Below, piece after piece: positions 1-11,857 of a stretch of DNA of 64,000 nucleotides. Where the stretch lies: the NCBI RefSeq assembly GCF_023078275.1, contig NC_062990.1:11423549-11487548 (forward strand), read 5' to 3'. Position numbers and translations under genes: made by a program. Position 1 is the stretch's first letter. Each line of letters opens with the position of its first letter. The notes below the pieces were generated by a model. It was not told the DNA's origin and ran no database searches. It worked only from the letters and a program-made list of their open reading frames with translations. The DNA is from Leguminivora glycinivorella. Taxonomy: Eukaryota > Arthropoda > Insecta > Lepidoptera > Tortricidae.

Positions 1-283
1 AATCGAGGTAAGATTCTTAGTATGAAGATTGTAAATCCTATATAAATAATCCTTGATAACAACATATTTTATTACGTTACTCGAGAACGAAAATTCCAAG
101 GATAATTAAACTTATATTGATTGGGATATAACATTTATGAACCTCCAGGTCTTTTATACCTTAACATGTTTGATATATGACTGTATGTGTTCTGAACAAT
201 AAATAAATAAATAAAATAAATAAATAGATATACCTACTTAGATCGTGATTACAGTTTTGATTTTTGTCAAACTCCTGGGTGGC

Positions 284-425
284 TAGCCGAATGGCACAAT
301 CGCTCACGAAACGCTCACGAAACGAAGCGCTAGTAGATATCTATCTCTATCGCGCTTGCGTATTGGCGCGACAGAGCCAGCGGCGTATCGCTTTCGTTTG
401 GCGTCGGAGAAATGCCATTCGGCTA
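284..425. repeat. MITE-like inverted-repeat element, copy 1
   Basis: Starts TAGCCGAATGGC and ends with the inverse GCCATTCGGCTA. A second diverged copy lies at 3975-4119, sharing internal blocks such as CTATCTCTATCG and TTGGCGCGACAGAG. No coding potential. Confidence 0.6.
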
Positions 426-433
426 CGGGGCCT

Positions 434-1305
434 GATATGTTGACGCAGTTATATGCATCATACCATGTCATATGACCATGACCATCAATTTTTTTTTTAC
501 CAAAAACCTATAATTTTATTGTACTTTTATATTTAGTAATTTAAGTTTCTTATATAATTGTTTTGATTCTTATTAGAAATTACTCTTGTTTAATGGACTG
601 TGGTCTGAATTAAGATATTTTTTTTTTAATAAAAATAAAAAAGATTTAACAAAAAATAAAATAACCTTGCAAATGTTTAATGTATTGCCTAAAAAATATA
701 AGTGTGCTAATCAGAATATTCAAAAAATTGTTAATATTTCAAATAATTTAATTTTAAAATCATCATCATCAACTAGCTTTTACCCGCGGCTTCGCCCGCG
801 TAATAAAAGTATTCTTATTGAAACGTTTACAAAAAATAAGATTTTCATTTGGATCCGTAGGTTTCTTTGTAGGTACATCTGTCTGTATTTCGATTAAGGT
901 AAAGCGGGGCAATTCTCGACTGGGGGGCCATTGTAACTGATCTATTTGCTGTACGGTCAGCCAAGAACCTTACACTGCTTTTTGGCTGACTGTACCTTAC
1001 ACATATTACTATTGTTTTAAAAGAAATTCTTGCAATGATTGAAGAATTATTACACAGCGACCACAGCGTAGGTAGTAGGTACGAATATGTATGTATTTTA
1101 CCTATATAAATATTTATACTGGGAAACTTCATACAACCCACATATCCAGTATCTCTACGCTATGGTCGGTAGGGTAAAAAGTACTTCCTTGCATTATCGC
1201 TTACAATTTTTTCCATTTTGCTTATACTTATTGCAAACATAAACATATAAAAGGCAAGCAAACAACGATCTTCTTACAGCACATTGAATATAATAGTTAT
1301 CACGG
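434..1305. other. Intergenic, AT-rich, no gene seen
   Basis: No open frame here looks like a protein. A short block near 770-801 (TTTTACCCGCGGCTTCGCCC) matches the ends of the repeats at 8990-9155 and 9503-9740 and is probably a fragment of that family. Confidence 0.5.
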
Positions 1306-1439
1306 ATGCAGGATACTCGCCGATGCCTACTTACTAATCCCTTCCCACTGAGCCACCTGCATTTTACACTGCCTAGGTATCGATTGCCGGCCGATTATTC
1401 CGACCCCAATCCCTATTCTTATCCCCGTCCCTATCTCTG

Positions 1440-2619
1440 TCCTTGTCCTCGTCCCCCGTCCCCCCTATCCCGTCCCTATCCCTCCTCTATCCCTATCCCT
1501 ATCCCCGTCCCCGTCCCCTATTCCTATCCCTATTTCTATCCCTATCCCTATCCCTATCTCTATCCTATCCTATCCCTATCCCTATCCCTATCCCTATCCC
1601 TATCCCTATCCCTATCCCTATCCCTATCCCTATCCCTATCCCTATCCCTATCCCTATCCCTATCCCTATCCCTATCCCTATCCCTATCCCTATCCCTATC
1701 CCTATCCCTATCCCTATCCTATCCCCCCTATCCTATCCCTATCCCTATCCCTATCCCTATCCCTATCCCTATCCTATCCTATCCTATCCTATCCCTATCC
1801 CTATCCCTATCCCTATCCTATCCTATCCTATCCTATCCTATCCTATCCTATCCTATCCTATCCTATCCCTATCCCTATCCTATCCCTATCCTATCCCTAT
1901 CCCTATCCTATCCTATCCCTATCCTATCCTATCCTATCCTATCCTATCCTATCCTATCCTATCCTATCCTATCCTATCCTATCCTATCCTATCCCTATCC
2001 TATCCCTATCCTATCCTATCCCTATCCTATCCTATCCCTATCCCTATCCCTATCCTATCCTATCCTATCCTATCCCTATCCTATCCTATCCTATCCTATC
2101 CTATCCTATCCTATCCTATCCTATCCCTATCCTATCCCCTATCCCTATCCTATCCCTATCCCTATCCTATCCTATCCTATCCCTATCCTATCCTATCCTA
2201 TCCTATCCTATCCCTATCCTATCCCTATCCCTATCCCTATCCCTATCCCTATCCCTATCCCTATCCCTATCCCTATCCCTATCCCTATCCCTATCCTATC
2301 CCTATCCCTATCCCTATCCCTATCCCTATCCTATCCCTATCCCTATCCCTATCCCTATCCCTATCCCTATCCCTATCCCTATCCCTATCCCTATCCCTAT
2401 CCCTATCCCTATCCCTATCCCTATCCTATCCCTATCCCTATCCCTATCCCTATCCCTATCCCTATCCCTATCCCTATCCTATCCCTATCCCTATCCCTAT
2501 TTCTATCCCTATCCCTATCTATACCTATCCCCATCCCTATCCCTATCCCCATCCCTATCCCTATCCCTATCCCTATCCCTATCCCTATCCCTATCCCTAT
2601 CCCCCTATCCCTATCCCTA

Positions 2620-2688
<69 letters not shown>

Positions 2689-2700
2689 TTGCCCTTGTCA
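1440..2700. repeat. CCCTAT/CCTAT satellite array
   Basis: About 1.2 kb of hexamer CCCTAT interspersed with pentamer CCTAT, becoming CCCTGT at 2625-2690 and degenerate at the left edge. The minus strand reads GGGATA repeated, giving regular G3 tracts. Long open frames across it (Ser-Leu, Ile-Pro or Tyr-Pro dipeptides) are an artefact of the hexamer period, not genes. It is not the canonical insect telomere repeat TTAGG. Confidence 0.97.
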
Positions 2701-2712
2701 AATTATCATGCT

Positions 2713-3650
2713 AGGAGGTGAACTTTGAAAAATCCTTTCTTAATGCTCCTCTTATGGCTATTTTGGATATTTTAACCCTATTGCACTACAACAGGGGAGA
2801 AAATTTATTTTCCACCTCATTAGATTTTAAAATCGTTGTATTTATCGTAATCAGCGACCCGATAAACCATAAAAACGATACCCATATTGTGTTTTTGACT
2901 TTACCCCCTTTGCACCCTTTTAGGGGTCAAATTTTCAAAAAACCTGAAACATGTATTTAGTCATATGTCTTTAGGAATCCTCCTGTGAAGTTTCGTATAA
3001 AATAGTCAAACTAATCTTGTTTCCCCATACAAACTTTGAACCCCCATTTGAGTCCCTTAGGAGGCGAATTTTGAAAAATTCTTTCTTAGTGCTCCTCTAC
3101 ACTATATAGGGAACCTACGTGCCAAATTTGACATCTCTAGGACCAGCGGTTTCGGCTGTGCGTTGATATGTCAGTCAGTCAGTCAATATCATCTTTTATA
3201 TATATTTTTGATATTTAAACCCCATTGCACCACAACAGGGGAGAAGGTATTTCACTTCCGCCTCGTTAGATTTTAAAAACGTTGTATTTATCGTGATCAG
3301 CGACCCGATAAACCATAAAAACGATACCCATATTGATTTTTTGACTTATCACCCCCTTTTCACCCTTTTAGGGGTTAAATTTTCAAAAAACCTGAAACAC
3401 GTATTCAGTCATATGTCTTAAGGAATCTTCCTGTGAAGTTTCGAATAAAATAGTCAAACTAATCTTGTTTCCCCATACAAACTTTGAACCCCCATTTGAC
3501 CCCCTTAGGAGGTGAATTTTGGAAAATCCTTTCTTAGTGCTCCTCTACACTACATAAGGAACCTACGTGCCAAATTTGAAATCTCTAGGACCAGCGGTTT
3601 CGGCTGTGCGTTGATATGTCAGTCAGTCAGCTTCTTCTTTTATATATTTA
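2713..3650. repeat. Tandem pair of a dispersed repeat, period about 444 bp
   Basis: Two adjacent, roughly 90% similar units, for example GGATATTTTAACCC near 2765 against GATATTTAAACC near 3210, each ending in a TCAGTCAGTCAG run (about 3172 and 3621). The block AGGAGGTGAA near 2713 recurs near 3507. It looks like the 3' tail of a non-LTR element present twice in tandem; the family was not identified. Confidence 0.7.
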
Positions 3651-3656
3651 GATTTA

Positions 3657-3827
3657 TGGGTTAAATTGTGGCGTAGGCGAGAGGCTGGCAACCTGTCACT
3701 GCAATGTCACAATTTCGTTTTCTGTCAATCCCTTATTTGCCAAGAGTGGCACTGAAACTTGAGTAGTTTCATGTGCTCTGCCTACCCCTTCATGGGATAC
3801 AGGCGTGATTGTATGTATGTATGTATA
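3657..3827 (+). repeat. Dispersed repeat family A (GTGGCGTAGGCGAGAGG), copy 1
   Basis: Carries the hallmark GTGGCGTAGGCGAGAGGCTG, then GCCAAGAGTGGCACTGAAAC, and ends in a GTAT microsatellite. The same sequence recurs at 8750-8972 (minus), 13785-14024, 23329-23470, 26181-26270 and 62759-62990. It behaves like a SINE or LINE tail. Confidence 0.85.
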
Positions 3828-3974
3828 AATTAAATGTTTTTCCTACTCAGAATCACGAGCCCTCTCGATCCTACTAGGTAAAATAACGTCTCTTAATTTT
3901 TTCACATCGTTACCATTTTTCAAACACTTTGTACAGCGGTTACAAATAGATGAGCTTGTTACTCGTGCCGTGCG

Positions 3975-4119
3975 TAGCCGAATGTACAGACGCTCACGAA
4001 ACGCTCACGATAATATATCTTTCGTAGCTATCTATCTCTATCGCTCTTGCATATTGGCGCGACAGAGTCAGACTATATTTTTCGATGGCATTTCGCGTCG
4101 CAGAAATGCCATTCGGCTA
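3975..4119. repeat. MITE-like inverted-repeat element, copy 2
   Basis: Diverged copy of the element at 284-425, with the same right end ATGCCATTCGGCTAC. Confidence 0.6.
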
Positions 4120-5869
4120 CGGGGCCAGGTAAGAATTATGTAAGACGGCATTTTGTGAACATGAAAGCAGTGAGACTTCTGTACTTGTACTAAGGTGACG
4201 GACCCAATCATGGACAGTTTAAGAAAAAAAATCGCCTGTTTTTGATATTTCACTGATAAATGTAAAAATTCTACCGCCAAGCGTGTTAAATCTTGAATGT
4301 CCTATCCTTCTTCTACATTTCAAGAGTATTGCAGAATAGATACTCCTATTGGTTTCTTCATAGTTAACAAATTAAAACTAGGTGTTTTTTCTCCAATTAT
4401 GGACGGCAGTTCTCCATTAATGGATCCCCCATTATGGACAGTGAAATAAGTTTAAAATTTTACTTTTAAAGCCAACCATAAATACAAATTAGTTTGGGTT
4501 ATTTTAACATAGGATTGTTTCTTGTAAATTTTGGTTTTGTAAATTGTTCCTTGTCCATCATAGGAGGTAGGCAGTTTTTCGGGTCCAGTAATGGACACTC
4601 GCAAAATAACGTCATTTCTTTATATCTTTGGAGCAACAAACTAGTATGTTTTATACCTTATCTTATACTTAATGCAGTAAGTAAAACGCATTCAAGATTA
4701 CACCGTGCGTTATTTTTTTATTATTTTATACATGAACTCATCTCTCTTAGCAACATTACTAAGAATTCGTCTTGATATTTTTTTCAGTAAACTGATGAAT
4801 TTTATCTTGTCTCCAAATCCTTCAGAAATAACCGAATTAATTGAAACTTCAAAATTAAACAGCTCTACAACTCTAGTTTGTGGTACATAGCCGTCAGTTT
4901 TTAGAAACTTATTTTCGATACTTATTTTTAAGGATTTGTGTTTTTTTGTCCATAATGGCATCACCGTCCATTATGGGGTATTTTACCTTATTATGTCTAC
5001 TATTATGTCTATTATGGCTATTATATATTCTGTGACTTTACCCGGCTATTACTGGTCCCCGCACAAATCTAGTAAGTGGCCATTGAACAAGTGTTGTAAA
5101 AACAGACATTATTGAACCAGAACACCCATTGGACCTAATGTCCGCTATTACTGACCAGAGACCAGACAATAATAAATAATGTTTTCTACTCGTCGACTTT
5201 ATTTGTCAATTAGGACACCACAAACTAAACTATAAGTGCTGACTTTTCAGTGTCGGATAATCTTTGACACTTAGTCAACTACAATATTTCATTACACTTC
5301 ACTTTAGTTATCTGAAAAAATTAAAAAATAGAACTTCATACAAGTACTAATTTGCGATATCTGGCAAATTTTTCTGCATCGGAAACACATTTTTATTATC
5401 TATCGCGTTATCGACCAATCAGAGACGGTTATTACAATTAGTTGCCAGGTAATTTCGATGTTGATACAACGGTGAACGACACTATTAACATTAAATTTAA
5501 CCTAAATGTGATATTCTTCGTCCATTGATGATGAAGATGATGACTCATATAAAAAGTATTGTATACAATAGTGATATAATTAAGCTTTTCACTCTCGTAC
5601 CGTACAACACGGTACTCGACTCGACTGAAAGGCTTTGTATTATATCACGATTGTATAAAATACTATTATGAATTAAGTAATTTTGACTAACTTATACGTA
5701 AATGCACTTTAATCAATACGTATAATATATTATATGCTGACATCACGTCCCTTTTCCATACGAGTAGGGAGAAAGTTGTAACTCCATACCTCAGTAAATG
5801 CGGGTTATTTATACAAGCATAATTAAGTGACATCTAGCGACAATCACGCGTCAAATAGCGTGAATATCA
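4120..5869. other. Intergenic, no gene seen
   Basis: AT-rich. Phrases of the type CCATTATGGAC recur several times between 4380 and 4990 (for example near 4430, 4590 and 4965), hinting at an old decayed repeat. Short frames here have no recognisable domain and weak codon structure. Confidence 0.5.
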
Positions 5870-5992
5870 GCACGGGAAGCATGGTCGCGCGATAGACGAT
5901 AAAATATCAGGCCGTCCCTGTCGCACTTACAAATAGTGCGATAGGGACGGCCTGCTATTTTATCGTCTATCGCGCGACCATGCTTCCCGTGC
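5870..5992. mobile_element. Palindromic MITE (GCACGGGAAGCATGGTCG), full copy 1
   Basis: Two 57-58 bp arms with only about two mismatches flank a 7 nt loop (TACAAAT). The whole unit is 123 bp and could fold into one long hairpin. A second full copy lies at 51866-51988 and an internally deleted one at 61920-62011. Confidence 0.9.
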
Positions 5993-6105
5993 AGCCTACG
6001 TTCAGAGTGTGAAAAAAGTAAATTTTTAGACATATTTTATGCTCAATTGTCGTCACAAAACTGACAGCGAGTTAATTTTTATTAACAACTTACGCTAAAT
6101 TCCCC
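5993..6105 (+). repeat. Dispersed repeat D, uninterrupted copy
   Basis: Contains GTGAAAAAAGTAAATTTTTA and AATTGTCGTCACAAAACTGA followed by CAGCGAGTTAATTTTT. The same sequence at 31930-33895 is split by a 1.86 kb element, so this copy supplies the empty target site. Confidence 0.75.
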
Positions 6106-6845
6106 CATATGGTAATGTTAACTGTACTTATATGGGATAACGTGTTCTAACTAAATCGTCAAATATTCATGATAGAAGCTCAATCTATATTACATACTTG
6201 TCTCTGGTTTCGGCGAAACCTTACAAGAAATCACCAGAATTGTTAAAGTTTTCGTCATAATCGTTATTGTTGACGAAATTTTGCACCAATTCTTCTTTTG
6301 ACGACAAATCGTTAGTGGTTTAATAAAGAGTGATTTCCATTTCTATGTACCCAGAGCTTAGTCCATACTACATACATACAAGGGGGCGTCCATTAATCGC
6401 GTCATACTGGATAGGGGGGGGAGGGGGTCATGAAAAAATCACCAAATATCACCATGGGGGTTGGGGGGGTTAGGAACATATCACGTGTATTTTTTTTGTT
6501 ACATCTAATCTAACGTAAAGAAAAAATCATATATCTGAGCTATTTTTATTTCAACTTTTACAGTCAGAACTTGCGTTGTGCAGTGCAAAGAGAACAGAAT
6601 AGAATAGAATATAATTTATTCGTGAACACAGTCAAGATTAATTACACATTACAACACAAACAGAAAGGAATGAAGTGCCACGAAATGGCCTCATCTCAGC
6701 GTCTTGCTGGTGACTTCCAGCGCTGATCTTCCGATGAGACCATCAAGTGAGAAAAAAGAGCTATGTTTAGCCGGTTATTTTTAATTCTCAAAGATTTTTT
6801 AGGTTTGCCCTCATCACGTGTACACCGACTGTCCAGTCGGTTATA

Positions 6846-6982
6846 GACGGTCAACCTAATCATGGCACTGAAAAAAAGGCGGCAAATTTGACAAATGTAG
6901 AGCTCACCGGCCAACTGTCTTCAAAAAAATGCGTGCCTTCCTAAACCTTGACGTTGGCGGAATCATAGACGAGCTATAACAC
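6846..6982 (+). repeat. Dispersed repeat U fragment
   Basis: GACGGTCAACC followed by GGCACTGAAAA, GGCGGCAAAT, and further on AGGAAGGCACGC in inverse. The reverse complement appears at 61292-61613. Confidence 0.6.
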
Positions 6983-7113
6983 TTAAAAACCGGCCAAGTG
7001 TGAGTTGGACTCGTGTTGCAAGGGTTTCTTACATCACAAGAAGAGTTTAAGCGCCTTCTGGAGGCGCTAAGTCATTTTTGAAAATAAAATAATCGATATT
7101 TTGAACAATTTAT

Positions 7114-7656
7114 AAAAAACCGGCCAAGAGCGTGTCGGGCCACGCTCAGTGTAGGGTTCCGTAGTTTTCCGTATTTTTCTCAAAAACTACTTAACCTATC
7201 AAGTTCAAAACAATTTTCTTAATAGAAAGTCTTTATAAAGTTCTACTCTTGTGATTTTTTTCATATTTTTTAAACATATGGTTCAAAAGTTAGAGGGGGG
7301 GGGGGGGGCACTTTTTTCCTTTAGGAGGGATTATTTCCTAAAATATTAATATTATCAAAAAACAACTTTAGTAAACCCTTATTCATTTTTAAATACCTAT
7401 CCAACAATATATCACACGTTGGGGTTGGAATGAAAAAAAAAGTCTCCACTTTACATGTAGGGGGGGGGGTACCCTAACAAAACATTTTTTTCCACTTTTT
7501 ATTTTACCACTCTGTTTGCGTGATTGATATACATATTGGTACCAAATTTCAGCTTTCTAGTCCTAACGGTCACTGAGATTATCCGCGGACGGACGGACGG
7601 ACAGACAGACATGGCGAAACTATAAGGGTTCCTAGTTGACTACGGAACCCTAAAAA
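7114..7656 (+). repeat. Dispersed repeat family E (CCGGCCAAGAGCGTGTCGGG), copy 1
   Basis: About 540 bp, beginning CCGGCCAAGAGCGTGTCGGG and ending in GGACGGACGG and CTACGGAACCCTAAAA. Full copies also lie at 52679-53240 and 60672-61220, all in the same orientation. Non-coding here; a common lepidopteran-style dispersed element of unknown class. Confidence 0.9.
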
Positions 7657-7974
7657 GACGAAACAAAAATAAATGTACATGTAATATTCAAACGCACTCA
7701 ACACTTTCAAAAGATTTGGTAACTCCTTGCAGCCCCAGTGAGTAAAATTCGTAATTTGAGTTGTTTCTTTTAAGTCCAATGGAAGCTTGACTATATATTT
7801 CTAATAGGTTTTCTTGTAATTTATACATTACAGGCTATCTCGGGTATTTTTTTGAAAATTTTATGCTAATTAGTTTCGGAGATAAGGGAATGGTCATTTT
7901 TGCCTGTTTTCTTAAATTACTTGAAAATTACTTGACTGAAAATTATTAAAAACATATATTTTTGAAATACGTAT

Positions 7975-8297
7975 AAGGCCCATTTTTTTTCAAAATTGTC
8001 CACCCCAATTTTTTTGTAACATGGGTATTTTTTACGCGATTCATATTCAGAATCGTGAGGTCTTTTGATCGTGATAGGAGAAAAAAATGTCCCAAGATTT
8101 CCATTTTTTTTTGACCTTCCATTCCGTTACCGCCATACAAAATGTAAGAAAAAATGGTAACGGAATAGGGAAAAACCTTGGGACACTTTTTTACTCCTAT
8201 TAGGATTGAAAGAGCTGGCGATTCTGAGTGGAAAGCAGATAAAAAAATCCAAATTAAAAAAAGTGGGGTGGTAAATTTGAAAAAAAAAATGGCCCAT
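7975..8297. repeat. Foldback element
   Basis: AAGGCCCATTTTTTTT at the left is mirrored by AAAAAAAAATGGCCCATT at the right, and the inner parts (CAGAATCGTGAGG against GGCGATTCTGAG) also pair. Related in layout to the foldbacks at 19682-20000 and 20771-21066. Confidence 0.7.
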
Positions 8298-8749
8298 TTA
8301 ACGCTCCTTCATTTGATATGTAACACGCTAAAAAACTATTTCAAAAAACTTTGATTTCTAATTTTCACTTTTACCCCCCAAAAGTGGCCCCTATAGTTGT
8401 TTTTTTTATTATATTTAAATTACATGCACGTCTTTGGGTCACAAGTTTACATATGTGTGCCTAACAAGTTAATCGTTTCAGTAGTTTCGGTTCAGTGGTT
8501 TCCTTTTTGAGGTACGGAACCTTAAAAATGAGGGGGCGAAGGTTTAATTCTCATAGAAAATTTGAATTTCGCGCCAAGATTTGGTTGATTCGTGGGTTGG
8601 AAAAAAGTCTACTTAAGTTGCCAAAAAATTACACGTCATATTGGCCAGGGGGGGGAGGGGGTCCTGACAATATCACCAAAGATCACCATGGGGGAGGGGG
8701 GGGTCTAAAATAAGCCCAAAACGTATGACGCGATTAATGGACGCCCCCC

Positions 8750-8972
8750 AATCACGCCTGTATCCCATAAAGGGGTAGGCAGAGCACACGAAACTACCAA
8801 AGCTTCAGTGCCACTCCTGGCAAATAAGGGGTTGAAAGAAAACGAAACTGTGACATTGCAGTGACAGGTTGCCAGCCTCTCGCCTACGCCACAATTTAAC
8901 CAATATCCCATAGTCGCCTTCTACGACACCCACGGGAAGAAAGGGGGAGGTGAAATTCTTAACCCGTCACCG
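8750..8972 (-). repeat. Dispersed repeat family A, copy 2
   Basis: Reverse complement of the family A unit, full length from the TGACGGGTTAAG end to the AATCACGCCTG end. Confidence 0.85.
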
Positions 8973-8989
8973 CACAGGGCACACACTAC

Positions 8990-9155
8990 ACTAATATTAT
9001 AAATGGGAAAGTGTGTGTGTCTGTTTGTTTTTCCGTCTTTCGCGGCAAAACGGAGCGACGAATTGACTTGATTTCTTAAGTGAAGATAGTTGAAGGGATG
9101 GAGAGACATAGGCTACTTTTGTCTTTTTCTAACGCGAACGAAGCCGCGGGTAAAA
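8990..9155. repeat. Dispersed repeat family T, copy 1
   Basis: ATGGGAAAGTGTGTGTGTCT, then GGCAAAACGGAGCGACGAAT and a GAAGCCGCGGG(C/T)AAAAG end. The second copy is at 9503-9740 and contains an extra segment before the end. Confidence 0.7.
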
Positions 9156-9502
9156 GGTAGTTTCTCTATATATTCGATCCTCTTTGCCTACACACAGTAA
9201 TACTGGCCCTAACACGATTAATCGAGCGGCAAAGTTGAGCTAACTAAGTTTTAGACGGAAATAACCGGATTCCTGATCCGGTTACATCCGGTTACGAGAG
9301 GATTTTAGCGGCATGTGATATGCCTGAATCCTATTAAATTACGGACATGAACACATTTATACATATTATAAATCCATACTTATTTATATCGTGTTTTATC
9401 ATCTATCGCTGGTGCATGGTGTTTTTCTAACTACGCTATTCTGCTTCCTATAATGGACCTAACTATATGCCGAAGTTAACGGAATCTAATAAAAACACGG
9501 TG

Positions 9503-9740
9503 TATATTGTAAATGGGAAAGTGTGTGTGTCTGTTTGTTTCGCCGTCTTTCACGGCAAAACGGAGCGACAAATTGTCGTGATTATTTAAGTGGAGATAGT
9601 TGAAGGGATGGAGAGTGACATAGGCTACTTTTTGTCTATTTCTAACCCCCCACTTCCCTAAACTGGGGGTGAAAGTTAGTATGAAGCATTCCGCTGTTTT
9701 AGAATTTAACACGAGCGAAGCCGCGGGCAAAAGCTACATT
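9503..9740. repeat. Dispersed repeat family T, copy 2
   Basis: Matches 8990-9155 at about 90%, with an added stretch near 9645-9710. Confidence 0.7.
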
Positions 9741-9995
9741 ATATTATATTATCGTATGTTTGTGTCTGTCTGTTTGTTTGTATGTTTACAATAACCTCAA
9801 ACTACTGAAAATCCGTTTCACACGGGTTTTCAATTATGAATAGAGTGATTCATGACAAAGTTGTAAGCCTGACCTGAGTTTGGTTCACACGGGGGGCAAG
9901 AACCATACCGTTCTGCCCTAGGGATGGACAGAGGGCGCTACGAGTCCTTGTATAGATTACTCATATGAGAGATAATTTCGACCTCGACAGCTGTG

Positions 9996-10073
9996 ACCTG
10001 GGTGGCCGAGCGGATAAAGAGGCATTTCCCGCGATTGGAAAGTACGCTGGTTCGATTCCAGCCTCAGGCACCA
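9996..10073 (+). tRNA. tRNA-Ser-like sequence, probably a pseudogene or SINE head
   Basis: The A-box TGGCCGAGCGG (10003) and B-box GGTTCGATTCC (10049) are well formed. T stem GCTGG/CCAGC and acceptor ACCTGGG/CTCAGGC pair, except for an A.C mismatch at the first pair, and CCA is encoded at 10071-10073. The anticodon stem TTTCC/GGAAA encloses loop CGCGATT, where position 33 is G instead of the universal U, and the long variable arm of a true tRNA-Ser is missing. A functional tRNA is unlikely; a tRNA-derived repeat head is favoured. Confidence 0.6.
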
Positions 10074-10160
10074 GAGGACTTGGTCACTTTTTCTTTCATA
10101 TGTGTAATTTATTTCGGTTTTAAGTTGTAAGCACTTTACTAAATTACCTAACAAAACCAT

Positions 10161-10540
10161 GTACCTAAATTATAACTAAATTATACATACATATTATCAA
10201 CTAATACATAAAATTTATAAAGAGCCCTTTCAGGCACTTACGTCGACAGAAACGGGTTAAGTACTTCAATAGAAATCTGGTAGACTTACGGCCGTTTCGA
10301 CCGGCAGGGAAAGGGTTAACAAGATAAACTGCGCCCGTGCCTTTGCCTGCCTTAACCAGATTACTCTTACACCGAGCCACAGCTTAAGTATTTGCAGCCA
10401 TGCCACTACGTAAGGGTGTCCCTTATTTTACCCCGTAAATTGGTTTATTTCAAGATTCAGTGCCATGGCAGTAAGGCACTGGTCCCACCGCGAGGTAGTA
10501 AACTATGAGCTATCGGCTATAAAAACGAACAAAAGATAAT
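10161..10540. other. Intergenic, nothing recognised
   Basis: No frame longer than a few tens of codons with protein-like composition, and no clear repeat partner elsewhere in the window. Confidence 0.5.
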
Positions 10541-10639
10541 CACTCCCGTGTAAATAAAAGAGACACGGCGATGTTTATAGCTAATCGCCCAGCGGTGAGC
10601 TATTAATATCGCCGTGTCTCTTTTATTTGCACGGGAGTG
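10541..10639. mobile_element. Palindromic MITE (CACTCCCGTG)
   Basis: Arms of about 31 bp: CACTCCCGTGTAAATAAAAG at the left is mirrored at the right by CTTTTATTTGCACGGGAGTG, with one mismatch, around a loop of about 35 nt. Only one copy is seen. Confidence 0.85.
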
Positions 10640-11815
10640 CTTATCTTAACATAATTATAATAATTAATGACATATTATAATGTAACTTACATTATAATAT
10701 GATCGATGAACTAAATATCGGAAGGAAGTCACTGGCTTCACTTCGTTCGTGCCAGGTGAATCTCTAGGTATTCTTGTAATTAAAATCCTATAATTAAAAA
10801 TGTAATAAGGCAATATCGCAGCTGTACCTGCCTACGACAACGACGAGTAGCGCCATCTAATAGTAGTATAATGTGAGTGTGACGACATAAAATTAAAACA
10901 TCCATGATCCATGAAACAATTAGACTCGTATTATCCAGCAATGACGACATGAAAAGAAACAGATTGAGGAGTTCTCAAAAAGTTTGTACATAGTCACTTC
11001 ACCAAATTTTAATTGATCCTATTTTATTACCAACATTGAGATATTATATGAAAGTAGACTTTCGTGAGATATACAGGGTGTAAACCTAATACGGGCGAAC
11101 CTCTTAACGGTGGTGAGTATAGGACATAACAAATGGAATTAGATAACTTTTACTTCAAATTGAAATATTTTATTTAGCCATACAAATTAATTCGGCCCGC
11201 AACGTAATGCAAACACACTCGCGTTAAACGCTCGTTGACAGTTGTCATTGATTGTCATCGCAACCACGTTAACAGTACATTGCTGCTGGGAAATTTTTCA
11301 AAAATTTATTATGGGCTGAAAATTAAGAGTAACTCAGAAACACGTCTTAATTGATGATAACAATATTGAATTATATGCCTGGTTTCATTTATCGCCCTTA
11401 ATTACGTTTACGCGCTGTATACAGGATAATTGATATAATTAAGAAAACATAGAAGAAAATATACTAGAGAACCTTAATGACGAAATAAAACTTACTAAAA
11501 TCTCAATTCTTAAAAAAAACTTGCTAACAAAATAGAAATAATAAAAAACAAATGTAACTTCTTCCTTAATCTTTGTACAAACTTTTTGAGACCTGCTGAT
11601 ATGCATGAAACAGTTTATTTGTTAGTGGTCTCTCTGTTATTAAGAATGCTGTGTTAGTGCAGGCAACTTTGTGGAATATTTTAATTCCATGCATTATGCA
11701 TAGGTTAAAATGAATGGCGGAAGAATGGAGAATTTTGGGTGAAATTATTATATTGAGATACACTGTTTTGACGTGGAACGTTAGGTGAACGTCTTTAAGA
11801 ACCCGTAGTAGATTG
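10640..11815. other. Intergenic; one ATACAGGGTGT-type repeat fragment
   Basis: Near 11071 the phrase GATATACAGGGTGTAAACC resembles the end of a dispersed element whose other end was not found. The rest is AT-rich with no supported gene. Confidence 0.4.
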
Positions 11816-11857
11816 GCCGGACCGCAAACCAGCCAGGCGAGTATGGTCGCGCAATGT

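Larger units (their letters stand above)
6382..8748. repeat. Composite region bounded by 26 bp inverted ends
   Basis: 6382-6407 (starting GGGGGCGTCCATTAATCG) is the exact inverse of 8723-8748. Beside each end is a direct-oriented G-rich module (a long G run, then ATCACCATGGGGG). Inside lie a family U fragment (6846-6982), a family E copy (7114-7656) and a foldback element (7975-8297). It could be one 2.4 kb element loaded with insertions or two oppositely placed MITE ends. Confidence 0.6.

Noticed and set aside
1440..2700. Telomere or interstitial telomere
   Set aside because: Insect telomere repeat is TTAGG; the unit here is ATAGGG/ATAGG, so telomeric origin is not supported.
1306..2721. 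Two long open frames of 423 and 471 codons
   Set aside because: They are Ser-Leu, Ile-Pro and Tyr-Pro dipeptide runs produced by a six-base satellite; no gene.
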